Position numbers and translations under genes: made by a program. This document shows, one piece after another, positions 6,544 to 9,257 of a stretch of 9,257 bases of DNA (within the stretch, counting starts at the first letter, position 1; every line of letters begins with the position of its first letter). The notes beneath the pieces are model-generated. The model did not search any database, was not told where the DNA came from, and worked only from the letters and a program-made list of their open reading frames with translations. This DNA is from an uncultured Collinsella sp. (GTDB taxonomy: Bacteria > Actinomycetota > Coriobacteriia > Coriobacteriales > Coriobacteriaceae): the NCBI GenBank assembly GCA_934654515.1, contig CAKUGA010000050.1:1-9257 (forward strand). Reading direction: 5' to 3'.

Positions 6544-6990
6544 ATGCTGACCGATCTTCTTAAGCCCGAGCTTGTTGCCTGCCATGTCGAGGCCTCCGAT
6601 TGGGAGGAAGCGATTAAGGCATGCGGCAAGCTGCTCGTAGACGCAGGCAAATGCGACCAGAGCTATGTCGACGCCATGATTTCATCGGTTCACAAATTTG
6701 GTCCCTATATGGTCTTGGAAGAGGGCATCGCCATGCCCCACGCTCAGGCCGATGGCAATGTGAGCGAAGCGGGAATCTGCATCGTCACGCTTGATCCTGC
6801 GGTCGCATTTGGACATGAGGATTTCGATCCGGTTCACGTGCTCGTGGGCATCTGCGCACCCGACCCCAAGGCTCATCTTGGTTGCTTGGCGGAGCTTTCG
6901 CAGATGTTCGAGGACGAGAACTGCGTTGCCAAGCTCAGCGCGTGCGATACGCCCGAGCAGGTTCTGGAGACCATGCGTTCATTCTTTTAG
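6544..6990 (+). CDS. PTS EIIA component, mannitol/fructose/ascorbate type
   Basis: A 148-residue soluble phosphotransferase subunit of the EIIA type 2 fold, near the length of E. coli UlaC. The phosphate-accepting histidine is H66 in GPYMVLEEGIAMPHAQ, the form typical of the ascorbate (Sga/Ula) branch. It takes phosphate from HPr and passes it to EIIB. The start codon lies 9 bases after the transaldolase stop, with a purine-rich GGGGA (6535-6539 region) overlapping that junction. EIIB and EIIC follow as separate genes, so this is a three-protein enzyme II. A 76-base gap with two hairpins separates it from EIIB. Confidence 0.88.
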   Translation: MLTDLLKPELVACHVEASDWEEAIKACGKLLVDAGKCDQSYVDAMISSVHKFGPYMVLEEGIAMPHAQADGNVSEAGICIVTLDPAVAFGHEDFDPVHVLVGICAPDPKAHLGCLAELSQMFEDENCVAKLSACDTPEQVLETMRSFF

Positions 6991-7002
6991 GCCTTAATGG
7001 CA

Positions 7003-7043
7003 CGGCGATGCGTCGCCGCTTTTGGATAGACGGGAAAACCGTC
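7003..7043 (+). other. Two consecutive hairpins between EIIA and EIIB; the first is terminator-like
   Basis: Hairpin 1: CGGCGA (7003-7008), loop TGCG, TCGCCG (7013-7018), then C and four T. Hairpin 2: GACGG (7029-7033), loop GAAAA, CCGTC (7039-7043). The first could end part of the transcripts after EIIA; both could protect mRNA ends after cleavage and so set different levels of EIIA and EIIB. The U stretch is short, so readthrough is likely. Confidence 0.5.
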
Positions 7044-7066
7044 ACGTGTAGGAGAGGAAGGTTGCC

Positions 7067-7342
7067 ATGCATATCATCACCGTATGCGGAAACGGCATCG
7101 GGTCCAGCCTGATGCTCGCTGGCAAAGTCGAGGAGCTTTGCGAGGAGGAGGGCATCAAGGCCGACGTTGAGTCTATGGACCTGAACGGTGCTTCTTCCGC
7201 AAATCCGGATCTGTTCATCACCGTTAAGGAGCTCGCCCCCGAGCTTCACGGCAACGTTGTGATCGTTCGCAGCTATGTGAACAAGAAGAAGATTCGCGAA
7301 GACGCCCTCGAGGCAATCAAGGCGGCCGCCGCTAACGCCTAA
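7067..7342 (+). CDS. PTS EIIB component, ascorbate/galactitol type
   Basis: A 91-residue soluble EIIB of the lactose/ascorbate-type fold, close in size to E. coli UlaB. It begins MHIITVCGNGIGSSLM: the cysteine C7 carries the phosphate, in the phosphate-binding loop CGNGIGSS that defines this group. It receives phosphate from EIIA and hands it to the sugar during transport through EIIC. The ATG at 7067 is preceded by a strong GGAGAGGAAGG. The gene ends at 7342 and EIIC begins 71 bases later, after a hairpin. Galactitol and ascorbate EIIB proteins are hard to tell apart on sequence; the UlaA-type EIIC favours the ascorbate branch. Confidence 0.9.
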   Translation: MHIITVCGNGIGSSLMLAGKVEELCEEEGIKADVESMDLNGASSANPDLFITVKELAPELHGNVVIVRSYVNKKKIREDALEAIKAAAANA

Positions 7343-7350
7343 AGCGGCAC

Positions 7351-7389
7351 AAAAAAGGGCGGTTCCCTGTGGAAGAGGGAAACGCGCCC
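7351..7389 (-). terminator. Minus-strand-oriented terminator-like hairpin between EIIB and EIIC
   Basis: GGGCG (7357-7361) pairs with CGCCC (7385-7389), and TTCCCT (7363-7368) pairs with AGGGAA (7376-7381), with small bulges and a 7-base loop. Six A precede it (7351-7356), so on the minus strand this is a GC-rich hairpin followed by U6, a textbook intrinsic terminator. No minus-strand gene lies nearby. On the plus strand it lacks a U tail and may act as an mRNA-stabilising or processing structure. Confidence 0.55.
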
Positions 7390-7413
7390 ACGTTAAAAAG
7401 AAAGGAAGCCCAG

Positions 7414-8805
7414 ATGCAAGTCATCCTTCCCATACTTGAGTTTATCCAATCGATTCTGACCAAGCCAGCATGGATTATGGGCCTGTTCGCTTTTGTCGGC
7501 CTTGTCGCGCTTAAGCGTCCCGCCCACAAGGTGATGACGGGCACCCTGAAGCCGATCCTTGGCTACATCATGCTGTCCGCTGGCGCCGCTGTTGTTCAGG
7601 AGAACCTTGCTCCGCTGGGTACCTTCATCGAGACCGGTTTCCACATCACCGGCGTCGTGCCCAACAACGAGGTCGTCGTTTCGATGGCCCAGAGCGTCCT
7701 CGGCGTTCAGACCATGATGATCCTGATTCTCGGCTACGTCGTGAACATTATCATTGCTCGCTTTACCAAGTTTAAGTACATCTTCCTGACGGGCCATCAC
7801 AGCATGTTCATGGCTTGCCTGCTGTCTGCTGTTCTGCAGGCATCTGGCTTCGAGGATGTCCAGCTTGTCATTGTGGGCGGTATGTTCCTGGGCCTCGTGA
7901 GCGCCATGCTTCCCGCCGTCGGCCAGCGTTTCACCGAGAAGGTTACCGATGGCGACGAGATCGCCATGGGTCACTTCGGCTCGCTCGCCTACTATATCTC
8001 CGCTGCAGTCGGTACGCTGTTTGCTAAGGACGCCGAGGAGAACAGCACCGAGAAGATCGAGGTTCCCGAGAAGTATGCCTTCCTGCGCGACACCACCATC
8101 TCCACGGCTCTTACCATGGCCTTCTTCTACCTGGTGACTGCTTTTGCTGCCTACATTGCAGATCCTGCGGTTGTTGCTGAGACCGCTGGCGGCGACAACG
8201 TGATTGTTTACGCCCTGACCTGCGCTCTGTCCTTCGCCGTCGGTGTCACCATCGTCTATAACGGCGTCCGTATGATCCTTGCCGACCTGGTCCCGGCTTT
8301 CCAGGGCATCTCCAACAAGCTGATCCCTGGTGCCATCCCGGCCGTCGACTGCGCCGTCTTCTTCCCCTATGCTCCCACCGCCGTCATCCTCGGCTTTGTC
8401 GCTTCCTTTATCGGTGGCGTGGTCGGTATGTTCATCGTGGGCGCTACCCTGGGCATCTTCATCATCCCGGGTATGGTTCCCCACTTCTTCTGCGGTGCTA
8501 CCGCCGGCATCTACGGCAATGCTACCGGTGGCCGCAAGGGCGCAGCTCTTGGCGCTTTCGTCAACGGCCTGCTCATCACCTTTGCCCCTGCTCTGCTCCT
8601 GCCTGTTCTTGACGTCTTCGGCTTCGAGAACACTACGTTCGGCGACTTCGACTTCTCCGTTATTGGTATTACGCTCGGCCGCGCTGCCGAGGCCTTCGGT
8701 ACCACCGGTGTCTACGCGATTCTCGCTGTCCTTCTGATCGTTGCCTTTGTCCCCAACTTCATCCACACCAAGGGCGCTGTGATCAACCACGTTGAGGAAG
8801 AGTAA
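7414..8805 (+). CDS. PTS EIIC permease, UlaA (L-ascorbate) family
   Basis: A 463-residue membrane protein, nearly the length of E. coli UlaA (465), with about 10-11 hydrophobic segments (for example 10-33, 45-62, 100-118, 150-168, 229-249, 265-283, 320-352, 380-402, 432-450). Family stretches visible are ARFTKFKYIFLTGHH (115-129), VTDGDEIAMGHFG (177-189), NGVRMILADLVPAFQGIS (283-300), KLIPGAIPAVDCA (302-314) and IIPGMVPHFF (350-359). It forms the sugar channel and works with the EIIA and EIIB encoded just upstream. The ATG at 7414 follows GAAAGGAA; a longer frame from 7369 would run through the hairpin. Codons favour GCT, GTT, TTC and ATC, unlike the GCG-rich rlmL, consistent with high expression. 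Family membership is clear; the substrate is not, since no ascorbate catabolic gene is in the window. Confidence 0.9.
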   Translation: MQVILPILEFIQSILTKPAWIMGLFAFVGLVALKRPAHKVMTGTLKPILGYIMLSAGAAVVQENLAPLGTFIETGFHITGVVPNNEVVVSMAQSVLGVQTMMILILGYVVNIIIARFTKFKYIFLTGHHSMFMACLLSAVLQASGFEDVQLVIVGGMFLGLVSAMLPAVGQRFTEKVTDGDEIAMGHFGSLAYYISAAVGTLFAKDAEENSTEKIEVPEKYAFLRDTTISTALTMAFFYLVTAFAAYIADPAVVAETAGGDNVIVYALTCALSFAVGVTIVYNGVRMILADLVPAFQGISNKLIPGAIPAVDCAVFFPYAPTAVILGFVASFIGGVVGMFIVGATLGIFIIPGMVPHFFCGATAGIYGNATGGRKGAALGAFVNGLLITFAPALLLPVLDVFGFENTTFGDFDFSVIGITLGRAAEAFGTTGVYAILAVLLIVAFVPNFIHTKGAVINHVEEE

Positions 8806-8821
8806 TCCAGGCATACGTTAA

Positions 8822-8855
8822 GCCCTAATCGGGCGGAGCTCCGATAACCGGCTCC
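8822..8855 (+). other. Small structured stretch after EIIC
   Basis: GCCC/GGGC (8822-8825, 8831-8834) can form a short hairpin, overlapped by the 10-base palindrome CGGAGCTCCG (8834-8843), whose GGAGC can also pair with GCTCC at 8851-8855. No U tail follows. It may be part of the 3' end structure ahead of the main terminator; no known riboswitch is recognised. Confidence 0.25.
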
Positions 8856-8863
8856 TACACGGA

Positions 8864-8904
8864 AGCGGTGACGTCTCAAATGAGGCGTCACCGCTTTTTG
8901 TTTT
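8864..8904 (+). terminator. Strong intrinsic terminator of the PTS operon
   Basis: Perfect 10-bp arms AGCGGTGACG (8864-8873) and CGTCACCGCT (8886-8895) can be extended inwards by a T-G wobble and CTC/GAG around the loop AAAT. The tail is TTTTT, G, TTTT. It lies 58 bases after the EIIC stop and separates the operon from the second transaldolase gene, which therefore needs its own promoter. Confidence 0.93.
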
Positions 8905-8973
8905 GGAGTGGTTGTGAAAACGTGTTGACGAAGCATCGTCTCTGCGCCGTGAGTGGAATCAAACGCAATGAAT

Positions 8974-8990
8974 GGCAAAAACGTTTTGCC
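8974..8990. promoter_or_regulatory. Palindromic operator candidate with AAAACGTTTT core
   Basis: GGCAAAA (8974-8980) and TTTTGCC (8984-8990) form perfect arms around ACG, and the core AAAACGTTTT (8978-8987) is itself a perfect palindrome. It covers the -35 position of the TATAAA at 9004-9009. The central CG and flanking A/T runs resemble LacI/CcpA-type sites; the regulator is not in the window. Confidence 0.5.
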
Positions 8991-9013
8991 GCTGGGGCGT
9001 TGATATAAAAATG

Positions 9014-9029
9014 GTAAAACCGTAAAACC
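9014..9029. repeat. Tandem 8-bp repeat GTAAAACC
   Basis: Two head-to-tail copies of GTAAAACC (9014-9021, 9022-9029) lie just downstream of the candidate -10 box at 9004-9009. They could be a protein-binding site or chance. Confidence 0.35.
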
Positions 9030-9129
9030 GTTCGCCGAGAAGATAAAAACCCGCAGCTCACGGCTTGAAAAACATAGGTAAAGTGTTTAGCAGTTTACCG
9101 GCCGTATGCAGACGAAAGGAATCAGGCAG

Positions 9130-9257
9130 ATGGCAATCAAGGTGTTCGCTGACGGTGCAAACCTCGAGGGCATGCTCGACATGTACGAGAACGGCAACGT
9201 TCAGGGTTTCACGACCAACCCGTCCCTTATGAAGAAGGGCGGCGTGACGGATTACCG
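9130..9257 (+). CDS. Transaldolase-family protein, second copy (3' end outside window)
   Basis: The first 42 codons of a second small transaldolase. They include FADGANLE and the signature GFTTNPSL, so it belongs to the same subfamily as the gene at 5824. Of 42 residues, 39 are identical to that copy; the changes are H19Y, D20E and A36K. At the DNA level 18 of 128 bases differ, mostly at third codon positions, so this is an established paralogue under protein-level selection and not a recent copy. The catalytic lysine lies beyond the window. The ATG at 9130 follows GAAAGGA (9114-9120) at 9 bases. It lies behind the operon terminator, with a control region unlike that of the first copy. Confidence 0.88.
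   Translation, partial: MAIKVFADGANLEGMLDMYENGNVQGFTTNPSLMKKGGVTDY

Larger units (their letters stand above)
8905..9129 (+). promoter_or_regulatory. Control region of the second transaldolase gene
   Basis: This AT-richer stretch has no gene. Together with 8806-8904 it makes a 324-base gap. It contains an imperfect 14-bp palindrome TGAAAACGTGTTGA (8915-8928), a palindrome GGCAAAA-ACG-TTTTGCC (8974-8990), a -10-like TATAAA (9004-9009), the tandem repeat GTAAAACC (9014-9029) and an inverted repeat GGTAAA/TTTACC (9077-9082, 9094-9099). The first two have a central ACG or CG core like LacI-family or catabolite-repressor sites. The GGCTTTCG motif of the first transaldolase promoter is absent. Confidence 0.45.

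Noticed and set aside
7393..8814. A 473-codon open frame on the minus strand, antisense to EIIC
   Set aside because: The translation is rich in D, G, H and E with no domain, and it mirrors the codon pattern of the strongly supported EIIC gene. It is a shadow frame caused by GC-biased third positions and lacks a ribosome binding site.
8822..8904. A possible riboswitch or small RNA after EIIC
   Set aside because: The stems are short and match no class I recognise; the strong hairpin at 8864-8895 with its T tail is fully explained as the operon terminator.

Overview
The window reads as chromosomal DNA of a high-GC anaerobic actinobacterium. The protein sequences look most like Coriobacteriia, probably Collinsella or a close relative. 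That placement rests on protein style, GC-rich codon use and gene mix; no marker gene here proves it. Genes are closely packed, with strong Shine-Dalgarno sites and clear hairpins at most gene ends.

Left part (1-1163): the 3' end of a sensor kinase gene (kdpD) and the complete response regulator gene kdpE, the potassium-responsive pair that normally controls the KdpFABC potassium pump. The gap after kdpE holds a large imperfect inverted repeat that may be a dispersed repeat unit. Next (1164-3734, minus strand) is rlmL/rlmKL, a fused two-domain 23S rRNA methyltransferase. Its C-terminal RlmK half has intact motifs, but its N-terminal RlmL half appears to have lost the catalytic NPPY motif. Divergent from it is a Cof-type HAD phosphatase (3810-4637), which ends in a near-perfect bidirectional terminator.

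Right part (4683-9257): a sugar-uptake locus. A DeoR-family regulator (minus strand) is divergent from an operon of transaldolase, PTS EIIA, EIIB and an UlaA-type EIIC. The 349-bp divergent region holds a promoter candidate for each direction and a repeated GGCTTTCG-like motif in several orientations, a good candidate for the DeoR operator. Hairpins separate EIIA from EIIB and EIIB from EIIC. A strong terminator closes the operon. A second, closely related transaldolase gene then starts behind its own, different control region and runs off the window.

Together the right-hand genes suggest PTS uptake of a sugar or sugar acid that enters the pentose phosphate pathway, where transaldolase acts. 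The transporter belongs to the L-ascorbate family, but none of the ascorbate catabolic genes lies in the window, so the substrate is open. The points most worth following are the duplicated transaldolase with divergent control, the degenerate RlmL half, and the operator architecture. I saw no RNA genes, CRISPR arrays, transposases or phage genes.
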